Below are positions 10,552-20,564 of a DNA stretch of 64,000 nucleotides, piece by piece (the first letter of the stretch is position 1; each line of letters opens with the position of its first letter). Source of the DNA: Lamellibrachia columna (lineage: Eukaryota; Annelida; Polychaeta; Sabellida; Siboglinidae). The notes under the pieces were generated by a model. That model saw only the letters and a program-made list of their open reading frames with translations. It was not told where the DNA came from and ran no database searches. The position numbers were made by a program, and so were the translations under genes. The DNA lies in contig OY759268.1 of assembly GCA_963662155.1 (NCBI GenBank), positions 54,537,957 through 54,601,956 on the forward strand, in the 5' to 3' direction.

Positions 10552-10954
10552 GTAAGCCTTTGTTTAATTTTATATTTGTTGGTTCTGATATTTTATTTCA
10601 GTGTTGTTTTAGATTTGATTCATGTTGGTGTTTGGAAACACATGTTTGTGTTGTAGTATTGCTAAGCTTTGACTTCAAGTTTGTGATCATACATTCTGCC
10701 AATTATGTCTTGATGTCATTCACCAGGTCTTTGTCCCACTTGCTACCAATTTGAGCACAGACAGTTCTCTCTATCTAGTGTATATAGACAGTCAAACCTG
10801 CTCAAGTGACTACCTGCCTAAAGAGGCCATCAGCCATTAACAGTTATTCCTTTGATAAAAAATAAATCTGGTGACACTAACGATGTTAATAACTACAGAC
10901 TAATTGCACTGGTTACAGTAACTAAGGTCTGTGAGATTGTATAGTATTAATGAC

Positions 10955-11030
10955 GGCAGTATATGTATATGTGCATGGGTTTTGTCGGAAATAAAAAGTA
11001 TTCTGTTCTAACGACCACTGTCAGTGTTTC
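10955..11030. repeat. Short copy of block E start
   Basis: These 75 bases match 49,294-49,369 and window bases 1-70. At about 11,030 the sequence switches to the block F sequence shared with 55,067 and 57,930, marking a rearrangement junction. Confidence 0.7.
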
Positions 11031-11047
11031 GTCTAAATGTATTCCAG

Positions 11048-11107
11048 GCACCCATACACCATTTGCATCAACATCCGATTTGGGAAACTGCAGAAAACCA
11101 ACATTTG
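11048..11107 (+). CDS. Linker exon 4 (block F, copy 1)
   Basis: A 60-nt exon between 'tattccag' and TTTG|gtatgt encodes THTPFASTSDLGNCRKPTF in phase 1-1. Copies at 55,086 and 57,950 keep the acceptor; the 57,950 copy also keeps the donor. Phase agrees with the next exon at 11,432. Confidence 0.5.
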
Positions 11108-11431
11108 GTATGTGTGTGAGCTATTCAAGTTACATTAATAATTATATATTAGCTTATATAATTGCTTAATAATTAAATTATTATTAAAATGATTATTAAA
11201 TTCATCACTTCATCGGCTCTTTCTAGTGATAATGATATGATCTAGGAATGACTCGCCTTGTGATCACAATACAGTGTTTTATTTATAGTAACATTTCAGT
11301 TGTTGTGATTTTAAGAATATTGTCTATGTTTCATATGTTGAGTTATATGAAATGTGTTAAAAACACACAGATCATATCAACACCATCATAATTACAGCTG
11401 CTTCTTTTATTTATTGTTGTCTATTTTGCAG

Positions 11432-12048
11432 CTGTGGCCGACAACAGCCGCAGTGAGGATGATGTGCCACAACCTTAGAGAGGAAGAGGATGTGCCAACC
11501 CCAAGAGAGAGACGATGTGCCACCCCCGAGAGAAAGAGGATGTGCAACCCCCGAGAGATAGAGGATGTGCAACCCCCGAGAGAGAGAGGATGTGCCAACC
11601 CCAAGAGAGAGAGGATGTGCCACCCCCGAGAGAAAGAGGATGTGCAACCCCCGAGAGATAGAGGATGTGCAACCCCCGAGAGAGAGAGGATGTGGCACCC
11701 CCGAGAGAGAGAGGATGTGCCACCCCCAAGAGAGAGAGGATGTGCCACCCCTGAGTGAGAGAGGATGTGCAACCCCCGAGAGAGAGTGGATGTGACACCC
11801 CGAGAGAGAGAGAGGATGTGCAACCTCCGAGAGAGAGAGAGAAGATGTGCAACCCCCGAGAGAGAGTGGATGTGACACCCCCGAGTGAGAGAGGATGTGC
11901 CACCCCAAGAGAGAGAGGATGTGCAACCCCTAAGAGAGAGAGAGGATGTGCAACCTCCGAGAGAGAGAGAGGATGTGCCACCCCTGAGTGAGAGTGGATG
12001 TGACACCCCGAGAGAGAGAGTGGATGTGACACCCCGAGAGAGAGGTGA
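11432..12048 (+). pseudogene. Linker exon 5 expanded by a 25-bp minisatellite (block F, copy 1)
   Basis: After 'attttgcag' the frame reads AVADNSRSEDDVPQP and meets TAG. From there the sequence is about 24 units of ~25 bp built on 'gagagagaggatgtgccacc', ending at a possible donor before 'gtgacgtg' (12,048). The paralogs at 55,446 (about 5 units) and 58,345 (with a GA tract) begin AVADNSSSEDDVSPP and AVAYNSTSEEDVPPP, so the repeat is an expansion of the exon's own DVPPPRE codons. In this copy the frame is broken at the start. Stops in other frames are also present. Confidence 0.65.
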
Positions 12049-12298
12049 CGTGTCATTATGGTTGATAGAGAATAATAAGCCATCAGCGTATTCATGTAAC
12101 TTTACTGATGCCTCATTGATATATGTGATAGGGTATAATGAATACTTTTCTTATAGATATTCCCATAATTTTGAATTATTCAGAGCCAATTAATAATAAT
12201 AAGCAAGTGTCTTTAACCATTGATGACACCAGTAATAATTGCTTATTGCACCCGTAGCTTGATCATTAACACAATAGTTATTTGTAATATTTTTCCAG

Positions 12299-12668
12299 TT
12301 CCAGTTGACACCAGCAGTGACAATGCGAAGGAAGTGTCACAGTTGACACCAGCAGTGACAATGAGAAGGAAGTGTCACAGTTGACACCAGCAGTGACAAT
12401 GAGAAGGAAGTGTCACAGTTGTCACCAGCAGTGACAATGAGAAGGAAGTGTCACAGGTGTCACCGCCAGTGACAATGAGAAGGAAGTGTCACAGTTGATA
12501 CCAGCAGTGACAATGAGAAGGAAGTGTCACAGTTGACACCAGCAGTGACAATGAGAAGGAAGTGTCACAGTTGACACCAGCAGTGACAATGAGAAGGAAG
12601 TGTCACAGCTGAAGAAAAGAAGTATACAAGATTTTGTAGTGAATTATAGAAGTATTACAACTTACAAG
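12299..12668 (+). pseudogene. Linker exon 6 expanded by a 38-bp repeat
   Basis: The exon begins after 'tttttccag' with V-P-V-D-T-S-S-D-N. The unit 'ttgacaccagcagtgacaat' + 'gagaaggaagtgtcacag' (38 bp) is present 8 times, and then LKKRSIQDFVVNYRSITTYK leads to a donor AAG|gtcagt. The last unit reads in frame VDTSSDNEKEVSQ into LKKRS, so the unexpanded exon was a single unit. Seven extra units add 266 nt, which is not a multiple of 3, so this exon no longer reads through from end to end. Confidence 0.65.
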
Positions 12669-12934
12669 GTCAGTAACACTTAAAGCCATTAGTAGATGAT
12701 TTGGTATTCATTATTACATATATCAAATAAACATTCCTCTCTTTATATGCTGCAATCTAATGATATAATCACACACAGATCAGCCAATCAATTATGATCA
12801 TACAGTTAACTATATCCAATTAATTGTGATCATACATTTATTTGAATAATTCATCATCATATATATATATCATGTAACATGTACAGGTAATATAAATGTT
12901 CATGTTTATGCTACTATGATGATGTCATTTTCAG

Positions 12935-13042
12935 CAAAGAGCATCCATTGGAAGGACACAGATCATTTGATGCTTGACAGCTACTTTCAGTCTTTCTTCG
13001 AAGGACGTGGACAAGAAAAGGACACAAAAGGCAATTTGCCAA
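12935..13042 (+). CDS. C-terminal-domain exon
   Basis: A 108-nt exon between 'cattttcag' and CCAA|gtaaga encodes KSIHWKDTDHLMLDSYFQSF, then FEGRGQEKDTKGNLP. The pattern W-K-x-x-D-x-x-x-L-D-x-Y-F ... G-x-L-P resembles the domain (W-T-x-E-E ... F ... G-x-x-P-G-K) that follows the acidic linker in invertebrate recombinase-like genes. Its phase (1) does not match exon 6 (phase 0), so either an exon is missing or the gene is broken. The interval 13,043-13,200 holds no other feature. Confidence 0.45.
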
Positions 13043-13199
13043 GTAAGAATAACATTTACAAGAAATTACATTTTGGCAACAAGAAATTACAACACTTTGG
13101 AAGTAAAAATTATATGCTAATTTTTTTTATTTTTTGTTCACCTGCATATTCTCCAAAATATGTCATACCTTGAATCATACCTTAAAAAGGTTTGGGGCA

Positions 13200-14702
13200 G
13201 GGAACCTTCTGGCTCATGTTCCAGTGGTCATCTTAGTGGCCCTCCTGTGCACACTTTCTAAGTTGTCTATATCTTTCTCAAGATGTGGGCACCATGCCTG
13301 TTGACAGTTTTCGATGATGGGTCGGACCAAGGTGATGTATAAGTTTTTGATGTCTTTGATGCTTTTGTCTGTGTAGGTCCTACGAATTGTCCCTAATATT
13401 TTGTTTGCTTTCTTGACTACGTATTTTATTTGCTCCTTAACTTTCAGTGATTTATGAATGTGTACTCCTAGGTCTTTTTCCATATCTATCGATTCTATAC
13501 GTACATCTCCCATAAAATAGTCATAGTTCGGGTTGTTGTATCCAATGTGCAGGCATTTGGTGAAGTTGAACAATAGCTGCCAATTCTGATTCAAATTTAT
13601 ACATAGAATGGAAGTCTTTGTGGAGAGTGAAAGCATATTCAACTTCAGGAACTTGCCTCAACGTTTTTGTGTCATCAGCAAACTTTACCAGGGAGCTTAC
13701 TACAGTTGAGTAAATGTCGTTTATAAAGATAACAAATAACATTGGGCCGAGTATTGATCCTTGTGGTACAGTCAGCTACACCACTGATCACTTTTTGCCA
13801 GTCTGACTCCGCACCACTTATGTACACTCGTTGTCTTCTATGTGTTAGCCAATGTTCAATCCATCTGTTGGTCTTGCCCGTAATGCCATGAGCGGTTAGT
13901 TTTGAGATGAGTCTGCGATGAGGGACCGTATCAAACGCTTTACTGAAATCCAAGTAGATCACGTTGACTAGATATCCTTTGTCAATATAAGAAGTCACTT
14001 CTAGAAATATTAGCAGATTACTAAGATAGCTACTTTTTGGTCGAAAACCATGTTGTGAATCTAGCATGTTGTGAATCTAGTTTCCTGGCTTGGAATGGTG
14101 TCCTTTCTTGTAAATTGGAAGGACATTTGCATCAAGCCAGTCTTGTGGTACCTGCCCACTTTGAAAGCTCTTTGTAAACAATGCATTCGATGGCCTGTCT
14201 AGTTCTTCAGCATATCTGTTTAGCACAATTGTAAAAATCTGATGTGTTCCCGGAGATTTGGATGCGTTTAGCTTCTTTAGTTTATTACATATGCTCGCCT
14301 ACTCAAAAGTTATATTAATTTATTTAATTCCTCTTCGCTACTTCCTTGAAACATCTTAACCTGGTTTGGAATTCTGTCTAGATTCTCCTGATTGAACTAT
14401 GTCACGAATTGATTATTAAATGTTGTCTTTTTGAGGTTATCATTGGTCACTATGTGCCTTGTTCATCTTCAACTGGTGTTACCGTTTCTTTCACTTTTAG
14501 TTGTGATCTAGCATACTTGTAGAAAAACTTTGGATCTTGTTTCATGTTATCTGCTATTTTCCCTTCAAGTTTCGTCTTTGCTTGACGGACCAGTCTTGAT
14601 GCTTTGCGTTCTGCTCTCTTGAACTGTATATAGTATTAGTGGATCTTTGTCTGTTTATATCTGTTCCACCATCTCAGTCTGTTTTTCCTGGCTCTGTAGA
14701 TC

Positions 14703-14705
<3 letters not shown>
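13200..14705 (-). pseudogene. LINE1-A ORF2: reverse transcriptase part
   Basis: Read on the minus strand from 14,705 down, the sequence continues from the basic EN-RT linker (IYRARKNRLRWWNRYKQ) into an RT: HGFRPKSSYLSN, VIYLDFSKAFDTVPHR, a GVP motif broken near 13,780, [35 protein letters not shown] and LVRPIIENCQQAWCPHLEKD, stopping after RRATKM. Several frameshifts are present (fragments at 13,675-14,067, 13,521-13,742 and 13,214-13,642). The palm motif A aspartate and the FADD box remain readable. The 3' end is lost near 13,200. This is a CR1/L2/jockey-type non-LTR element, dead in this copy. Confidence 0.9.

Positions 14706-14734
<29 letters not shown>
14706..14734 (+). repeat. A29 tract at LINE2 5' junction
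   Basis: Twenty-nine A residues lie between the LINE1-A array remnant (ending 'tgtagatctgt') and the first base of LINE2. A poly(A) on the 5' side of a plus-strand LINE is unusual, and the element's own 3' end has 10-bp repeats rather than a tail. Confidence 0.9.
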
Positions 14735-14736
<2 letters not shown>

Positions 14737-17617
14737 TTATAGATGCGTATGTTTAAATGCAAGGAGCATAGTAAATAAGAAAAACGAATTAAACATTATG
14801 GTAGAAGATATTGACCCTCACATAATTGGTATAACTGAATCATGGGCTAACATAGATATAACAGATGCTGAATTAGGACTGACAGGATACGTAATGTTTA
14901 GGAAAGATCGAATAGGAAGAAGGGGCGGGGGAGTTATTTTATATGTTAAAGAATCTATTCAGGCTTATGAAATAAAACTAGAAAGGGAAGCAGATTGCGA
15001 TGAAGCTGTTTGGTGCAAAATTGTTTCAGGAAATTCAAAATTAACTATTGGATTAGTTTACCGAAGTCCAAACATAAACGAAGAGGACAACACAAAAATA
15101 AAAAACGCTATAAAGGAAGTTAGTAAAGGGGAATGTATCATAATGGGAGATTTTAACCATGGACACATACAATGGAATTCTCTAGAGAGCACAGGGATTG
15201 AGGATCAACAATTTCTATGTTTAATCCAGGATAGCTTTCTTACTCAGCACGTACTAGAACCAACCAGGGGAGAAAATGTATTAGATATAGTTTTGTCATC
15301 ACAACAAGAATTAGTGGACAATGTAAAAATATTTGAACCATTGGGTAATAGTGACCATAATCAAATACATTTTGACATCAATGTAAAATCAGAAAGTAAA
15401 AATAAGAAAACGTACAAGAGAAACTTCCACAAAGGTAACTACAAAGATATGAGAAAATACTTAGCACAGCTAGATTGGAATAACATGCTGATGGATAAGA
15501 CTGCAATTGAATGTTGGAATATTCTAAAATATGAAATTGAGAGTATCATTGATAAATTTTTTCCCTTCCGAAAACAAGGAAAACGGTGTAGAAAGAAACA
15601 CTTGTCAAAAGAGGCAATTAGAAAAATAATGCTAAAACAAACTATGTGGAGGGTTTATAGGCGTACCAGAAAGGAAGAAGACTATGCAAAATACAAAGAG
15701 GCACTTAATGCAGCTACAACTGAAATCAGACAATCTAAAAGAAGCTATGAGCAAAAACTGGCATGTAACATAAAAACTGACAGCAAGAGTTTTTATGCAT
15801 ATGTCAGGAGTAAACAAAACGTACAAGACAAGGTTGGACCTCTAGAAGACAGTGCTGGAAATATAATATCACAGGGGTTTTTAATGGCGGAAGACCTAAA
15901 TGGTTACTTCAGTTCAGTGTTTACAAAAGAAGATATTAGTTCATTACCAGTTGCTGATGCTAAATTTCAGGGGGCTAAATCTGACTATTTAGGACCGTTA
16001 GTTGTAACTCCAGAATTGGTAGCTAGGAAAATAAAGGCAATGAAGGATAACAAATCACCGGGAGTGGATGGGATTCCTCCAAAATTACTAATGGAAACAG
16101 TAGATCAAATCAGTATACCACTTGCAAGAGTATTCAACTTGTCATTAAAAGAGGGAGTTGTTCCGTTTGAATGGAAAGAAGCAAACATCATACCATTATT
16201 TAAAAAGGGTTCGAGAAATAAGTCAGAGAATTACAGACCAGTGAGTTTAACGTCAGTGATTTGTAAATTATTAGAAAGGTTAATTAAAGACCATATGGTG
16301 GACTTCCTCGTTAAGCATAAATTATTAAATTCATCTCAACATGGATTCCTTAAAGCGAGGTCATGCTTAACAAATATGTTATGTTTTTTGGAAGAAATCA
16401 CTAAGTGGATAGACATGGGATCGCCAGTAGATATTATCTACTTAGATTTTCAGAAAGCTTTTGACAAAGTGCCACATCAAAGATTGCTACTTAAATTAAA
16501 AGCCCATGGTATCGGGGATAGCATAACTGACTGGATAGAACAATGGCTGACTGACAGAAGACAACGAGTTGTAGTAGATGGCGAAGTTTCAAATTGGAAA
16601 TCGGTTTTGAGTGGGGTACCTCAAGGATCAGTATTAGGACCTATATTATTCTTAATTTATATCAATGACTTGGACGAGAGTATAACAAGTAACGTACTGA
16701 AATTTGCGGACGACACAAAACTGTTTAGAAAGGTTAATACTGATGGTGATAAACAACATTTACAAAACGATCTAGACAGATTAGTGAAATGGTCTGAGAA
16801 ATGGCAGATGCTGTTCAATTTTGGGAAATGTAAATGCCTACATACAGGACATGGGAACTTGAATGTAAACTATAAAATGGGAGCTACTGTTCTTGGTACT
16901 ACTGTAAAAGAAAAGGACTTAGGAGTTACAATAAGCGCTGATATGAAAGTTTCAGAGCAGTGTGGTATTGCAGCTTCAAAGGGTAATCAAATTCTTGGAT
17001 TGATTAGAAGAAACATAACATATAAGGGACAAAAGTTAATTATACCTCTTTATAAAGCAATAGTTAGACCTCATTTAGAATACTGTATACAAGCATGGAG
17101 ACCATATCGTAAGAAGGATATAGATACGCTTGAACGCATACAAAGGAGAGCAACTAAAATGATTCCAGAACTTAGAGACCTTAGTTATGAAGAACGCCTG
17201 AAAGAATGTGGTTTAACAACTCTAGAGACAAGGAGGTTAAGAGGAGATCAGATTGAAGTTTTTAAGATATTGAATGGGTATGAAAATATTGATAGAAATA
17301 TGTTTTTCTCACTCAAGAAGGATAGCAGAACTAGAGGACATGAGGTAAAATTAGTAAAGGATCAATGTAGATTGGACATCAGGAAGCACTCGTTCTCACA
17401 GAGGACAATAAATGAATGGAACAAACTGTCTACAGATTGTGTAACTGCTAGCAGCGTGAATATGTTTAAAAACAAGGTTGACACATATATCAGGAGGGCG
17501 GGTTATAAGTAGGTGAACATTGTTGGACTCTCGATAAGCCAATGGCTTCCTTGTCCACTTGCCATCTGGGCCTTTGGCTTGGATGGCAAATCTTGTTAAA
17601 TCTTGTTAAATCTTGTT
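14735..17617 (+). mobile_element. LINE2, nested non-LTR retrotransposon
   Basis: LINE2 is inserted inside the 54-bp array of LINE1-A: the left flank ends in array sequence ('ctggctctgtagatct') and the right flank resumes with 'cttgttccaccatag'. The element has a single intact endonuclease-RT frame and a 3' tail of three 'aaatcttgtt' 10-mers (17,588-17,617), like the short tandem 3' tails of CR1/L2 elements. It is 5'-truncated just before endonuclease motif I. The lack of disabling mutations makes it the youngest element in the window. Confidence 0.92.
14798..17512 (+). CDS. LINE2 ORF2: APE endonuclease-reverse transcriptase
   Basis: This is an uninterrupted 904-codon frame (first ATG at 14,798). 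The frame is also open upstream, and catalytic motif I (CLNARSIVNKK, about 14,748-14,780) lies before the ATG, so that ATG is not the true start; the 5' end has been lost into the A tract. Endonuclease motifs: TESW (~residue 14), RKDRIGRRGGGV (~46), GLVYRSPN (~90), IIMGDFNHG (~115), GNSDHNQ (~184). RT motifs: YRPVSLTS (~480), IIYLDFQKAFDKVPH (~544), SGVPQGSVLGPILF (~603), KFADDTKLF (~634), then a thumb and C-terminal region (RRATKMIPELRDLSYEER) ending RRAGYK. This is full length for a CR1/L2-group ORF2. It nicks target DNA and primes cDNA synthesis on the nick. No ORF1 accompanies it. Confidence 0.95.
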   Translation: MVEDIDPHIIGITESWANIDITDAELGLTGYVMFRKDRIGRRGGGVILYVKESIQAYEIKLEREADCDEAVWCKIVSGNSKLTIGLVYRSPNINEEDNTKIKNAIKEVSKGECIIMGDFNHGHIQWNSLESTGIEDQQFLCLIQDSFLTQHVLEPTRGENVLDIVLSSQQELVDNVKIFEPLGNSDHNQIHFDINVKSESKNKKTYKRNFHKGNYKDMRKYLAQLDWNNMLMDKTAIECWNILKYEIESIIDKFFPFRKQGKRCRKKHLSKEAIRKIMLKQTMWRVYRRTRKEEDYAKYKEALNAATTEIRQSKRSYEQKLACNIKTDSKSFYAYVRSKQNVQDKVGPLEDSAGNIISQGFLMAEDLNGYFSSVFTKEDISSLPVADAKFQGAKSDYLGPLVVTPELVARKIKAMKDNKSPGVDGIPPKLLMETVDQISIPLARVFNLSLKEGVVPFEWKEANIIPLFKKGSRNKSENYRPVSLTSVICKLLERLIKDHMVDFLVKHKLLNSSQHGFLKARSCLTNMLCFLEEITKWIDMGSPVDIIYLDFQKAFDKVPHQRLLLKLKAHGIGDSITDWIEQWLTDRRQRVVVDGEVSNWKSVLSGVPQGSVLGPILFLIYINDLDESITSNVLKFADDTKLFRKVNTDGDKQHLQNDLDRLVKWSEKWQMLFNFGKCKCLHTGHGNLNVNYKMGATVLGTTVKEKDLGVTISADMKVSEQCGIAASKGNQILGLIRRNITYKGQKLIIPLYKAIVRPHLEYCIQAWRPYRKKDIDTLERIQRRATKMIPELRDLSYEERLKECGLTTLETRRLRGDQIEVFKILNGYENIDRNMFFSLKKDSRTRGHEVKLVKDQCRLDIRKHSFSQRTINEWNKLSTDCVTASSVNMFKNKVDTYIRRAGYK

Positions 17618-19135
17618 CCACCATAGTGTCCTGGCTCTGTAGATCTCCTTGTTCCACCATAGTGGCTTGTTGCTTCTCTTCCTCCTAGCTCTGTAGATCT
17701 CCTTGTTCCACCATAGTGGCTTGTTGCTTATCTTCCTCCTGACTCTGTAGATCTCCTTGTTCCACCATAGTGACTTGTTGCTTCTATTCCTCCTGGCTCT
17801 GTAGATCTCCTTGTTCCACCATAGTGGCTTGTTGCTTCTCTTCCTCCTGGCTCTGTAGATCTCCTTGTTCCACCATAGTGGCTTGTTGCTTCTCTTCCTC
17901 CTGACTCTGTAGATCTCCTTGTTCCACCATAGTGGCTTGTTGCTTCTCTTCCTCCTGGCTCTGTAGATCTCCTTGTTCCATCATAGTGGCTTGTTGCTTC
18001 TCTTCCTCCTGGCTCTGTAGATCTCCTTGTTCCACCATAGTGGTTTTTGCTTCTCTTCCTCCTGGCTCTGTAGATCTCCTTGTTCCACCATAGTGGATTT
18101 TTGCTTCTCTTCCTCCTGGCTCTGTAGATCTCCTTGTTCCACCATAGTGGCTTGTTGCTTCTCTTCCTCCTGACTCTGTAGATCTCCTTGTTCCACCATA
18201 GTGGCTAGTTGCTTATCTTCCTCCTAGCTCTGTAGATCTCCTTGTTCCACCATAGTGGCTTGTTGCTTCTCTGCCTCCTGGCTCTGTAGATCTCCTTGTT
18301 CCACCATAGTGGCCTGGCTCTGTAGATCTCCTTGTTCCACCATAGTGGCTTGTTGCTTCTCTTCCTACTAGCTCTGTAGATCTCCTTGTTCCACCATAGC
18401 GGCCTGGCTCTGTAGATCTCCTTGTTCCACCAGAGTGGCTTGTTGCTTCTCTTCCTCCTGGCTCTGTAGATCTCCTTGTACCACCATAGTGGCTTGTTGC
18501 TTATCTTCCTCCTGGCTCTGTAGATCTCCTTGTTCCACCATAGTGGCTTGTTGCTTCTCTTCCTCCTAGCTCTGTAGATCTCCTTGTTCCACTATAGTGG
18601 CCTGGCTCTGTAGATCTCCTTGTTCCACCAAAGTGGCTTGTTGCTTCTCTTCCTCCAGGCTCTGTAGATCTCCTTGTTCCACCATAGTGGCTTGTTGCTT
18701 CTCTTCCTCTTGGCTCTGTAGATCTCCTTGTTCCACCATAGTGGATTGTTGCTTCTCTTCCTCCGAGCTATGTATATCTCCTTGTTCTACCATAGTGGCT
18801 TGTTGCTTCTCTGCCTCCTGGCTCTGTTCCACCATAGTGGCTTGTTGCTTCTCTTCCTCCTGCCTCTGTAGATCTCCTTATTCCACCATAGTGGCTTGTT
18901 GCTTCTCTTCCTCCTGGCTCTGTAGATCTCCTTGTTCCACCATAGTGGCTTGTTGCTTCTCTTCCTCCTGTCTCTGTAGATCTCCTTGTTCCACCATAGT
19001 GGCTTGTTGCTTCGCTTCCTCCTGACTCTGTAGATCTCCTTGTTCCACCATAGTGGCTTGTTGCTTCTCTTCCTCCTGACTGTGTAGATCTCCTTGTTCC
19101 ACCATAGTGGCTTGTTGCTTCTCTTCCTCCTGACT
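17615..19135. repeat. 54-bp array in LINE1-A ORF2, about 28 units
   Basis: The unit contains 'ctctgtagatctccttgttc' and 'caccatagtggcttgttgct'. It is 54 bp = 18 codons; on the minus strand it reads RRKRSNKPLWWNKEIYRA, which is the basic linker between endonuclease and RT of LINE ORF2 (other LINEs have K-P-W-W-N ... R at this place). The preceding EN end (VSKFVPKKVRRK) and following RT start (RKNRLRWWNRYKQ) are both in the same element, so the array is an in-frame-sized expansion of coding sequence. Short units lacking 'cttgttgcttctcttcctc' occur (for example near 18,313, 18,392 and 18,600) and disrupt the frame. A small remnant is left of LINE2 at about 14,688-14,705. Confidence 0.95.
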
Positions 19136-20010
19136 TTCTTTGGTACAAACTTACTCACTGCCTCCTCTATGGAAGCTTTCAGTATTGTCCAGGCTTCTTC
19201 TGTTGAACAATTTGCTCTGCTTAGTTTACTCCTGAGGTCAATTTGTCATAGATATTCCTTCATGCCTACATAGTCACTGTTTCTGTAGTCACAGTAATCA
19301 TTCTTCCAATCAGTGTATTCAGTCATACAGACCATCTTGAACTCTACTATGTTGTGATCGCTTGAACCAAATGGTTCTGTTACATGCACATGTCTCATTA
19401 AGTTTGGAGTTGTTGTCAGAACAAGATCTAGCACATTCGATGTCTTGTTGCTGTTTCTATAGGTTGAATCAAGCCGAGGTCCTGTGTCAAGTGTAAAAAT
19501 TACTGTCCTTCTGCTGTTGCTTCAAGTTCTTTCTAGTTTATAGTGTTGTGGTTGAAATCTCCACATAACATTACTTCTTTGTTTGACATTCTGCTGTATG
19601 CCTTGAAAATGTTGGAATGAATTTTTGCTTCTTCTTCCTGCATATTAGATGTAGAGTTGTAACATACACCAGCTAGAATGTTACCCTCTGCCAGCCTACA
19701 CCACAATATTTCCTCATTGCAGTCAGAGAGGTCTATGTCACACTGTGCACTGACCTCTACTGTTGCATAAATTAGCCCTCCTCCACCTCGTCTGTCCTTC
19801 CTGTCTTTCCTCCTGGTCACGTAGCCATTAAGTGCTAATTCACTGTCCATTGTGTTTTCTTTCACCCAGGATTCTGTCATGAAAACCATATCGGGTGTGT
19901 TTTCATATACATAACTGACCATCTCTTCTTTCTTGTTACATAAACTTCTGTCATTTATCAGAGCACAAGTCAGTGTATCTTTCACTGTTGTGTCTCCCTC
20001 CCCTCTGTCG
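19136..20010 (-). pseudogene. LINE1-A ORF2: endonuclease part
   Basis: The minus-strand frames read ALINDRSLCNKKEEM (motif I, with the LNARS core altered to LINDRS), MTESWVKENT, GYVTRRKDRKDRRGGGG, ILAGVCYNSTS, VMLCGDFNHNTIN, then after a frameshift near 19,480 MLDLVLTT, EPFGSSDHNIVEF and finally VSKFVPKKVRRK at the array edge. These are the ordered catalytic motifs of an APE-type endonuclease. The frame is broken at least once (19,434-19,533). LINE1-B at 27,330-28,260 is a close second copy. Confidence 0.9.
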
Positions 20011-20560
20011 CCCTCTCTCACCCACCCTCTTCTCCCCAGGGGTATCTCTCCTAGGGTTTGGGGTAGTTGGACTGTGAGATGGTTTGGTGGTCTGGTTAGT
20101 AGAAACAGTGATAGGGCTTGTAGGGCTTGTTTGGTGGTAATCTCTCCCTTGTATATGATCAAGTCCTTTTCTCCATTTTCCAGTTTTCTTCTTTCTTGGC
20201 GCAATCTGTAGTCCTTCCCTCTGTCGCCCTCTCTCACCCACCCCCTTCTCCCCAGGGGTATCTCTGTAGTCCTGCTCTTGTTCCTTCTGCGTTTTGTCTC
20301 AGTTTATAAACACTTTCTTCCATTTGTTGCCTCTTTCTCTCAGGGAACTTGCTTTTTCTAGTACTTTAGATTTGTCATATCTGGTTGTTAGCAAGACTAC
20401 AATCTTGCTTGTGGGGCTGTCCTTTTGTCATTCTCTATGAACTCTGAAAGCTTTCTATATGATGTCACCATCGATTCCAGTCTACTTTATGATACAATTT
20501 AAAATCTCTGTCATTTTCACAATTAGGAAGTTCCATATCTCGTTTAATTTTTTCTTCTGC
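20010..20560 (-). pseudogene. LINE1-A ORF1: C-terminal part
   Basis: The minus strand reads TSKIVVLLTTRYDKSKVLEK (about 20,400), SSLRERGNKWKKVFIN, then after a gap of duplicated 'cctctgtcgccctctctcac' repeats RLRQERRKLENGEKDLIIYK (about 20,200). The last phrase is the usual ORF1 C-terminal pattern (L-R-x-x-R-R-K-L-x-x-G-x-K-D-L-x-I-x-x-G-E-I) that precedes ORF2 in CR1-type LINEs. ORF1 proteins bind element RNA. A direct repeat of ~90 bp (19,995-20,045 and 20,215-20,262, 'ccctctctcacccac') interrupts the region. Confidence 0.75.
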
Positions 20561-20564
20561 AACT

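Larger units (their letters stand above)
8360..10955. repeat. Duplicated block D, copy 1 (contains an empty TTAA site)
   Basis: This is colinear with 44,090-44,749 plus 47,038-49,294. It contains the unoccupied TTAA target at 9,024-9,027, which in copy 2 carries a 2,284-bp transposon. Bases 8,360-9,120 show no coding signal; the block then holds three candidate exons and a 50-bp repeat array. Confidence 0.9.

Noticed and set aside
17784..19158. Gln/Glu-rich and Trp/Asn/Lys-rich small frames on the minus strand as independent genes
   Set aside because: They are different frames of the 54-bp LINE linker repeat; only the K-P-L-W-W-N frame has biological meaning, as part of ORF2.
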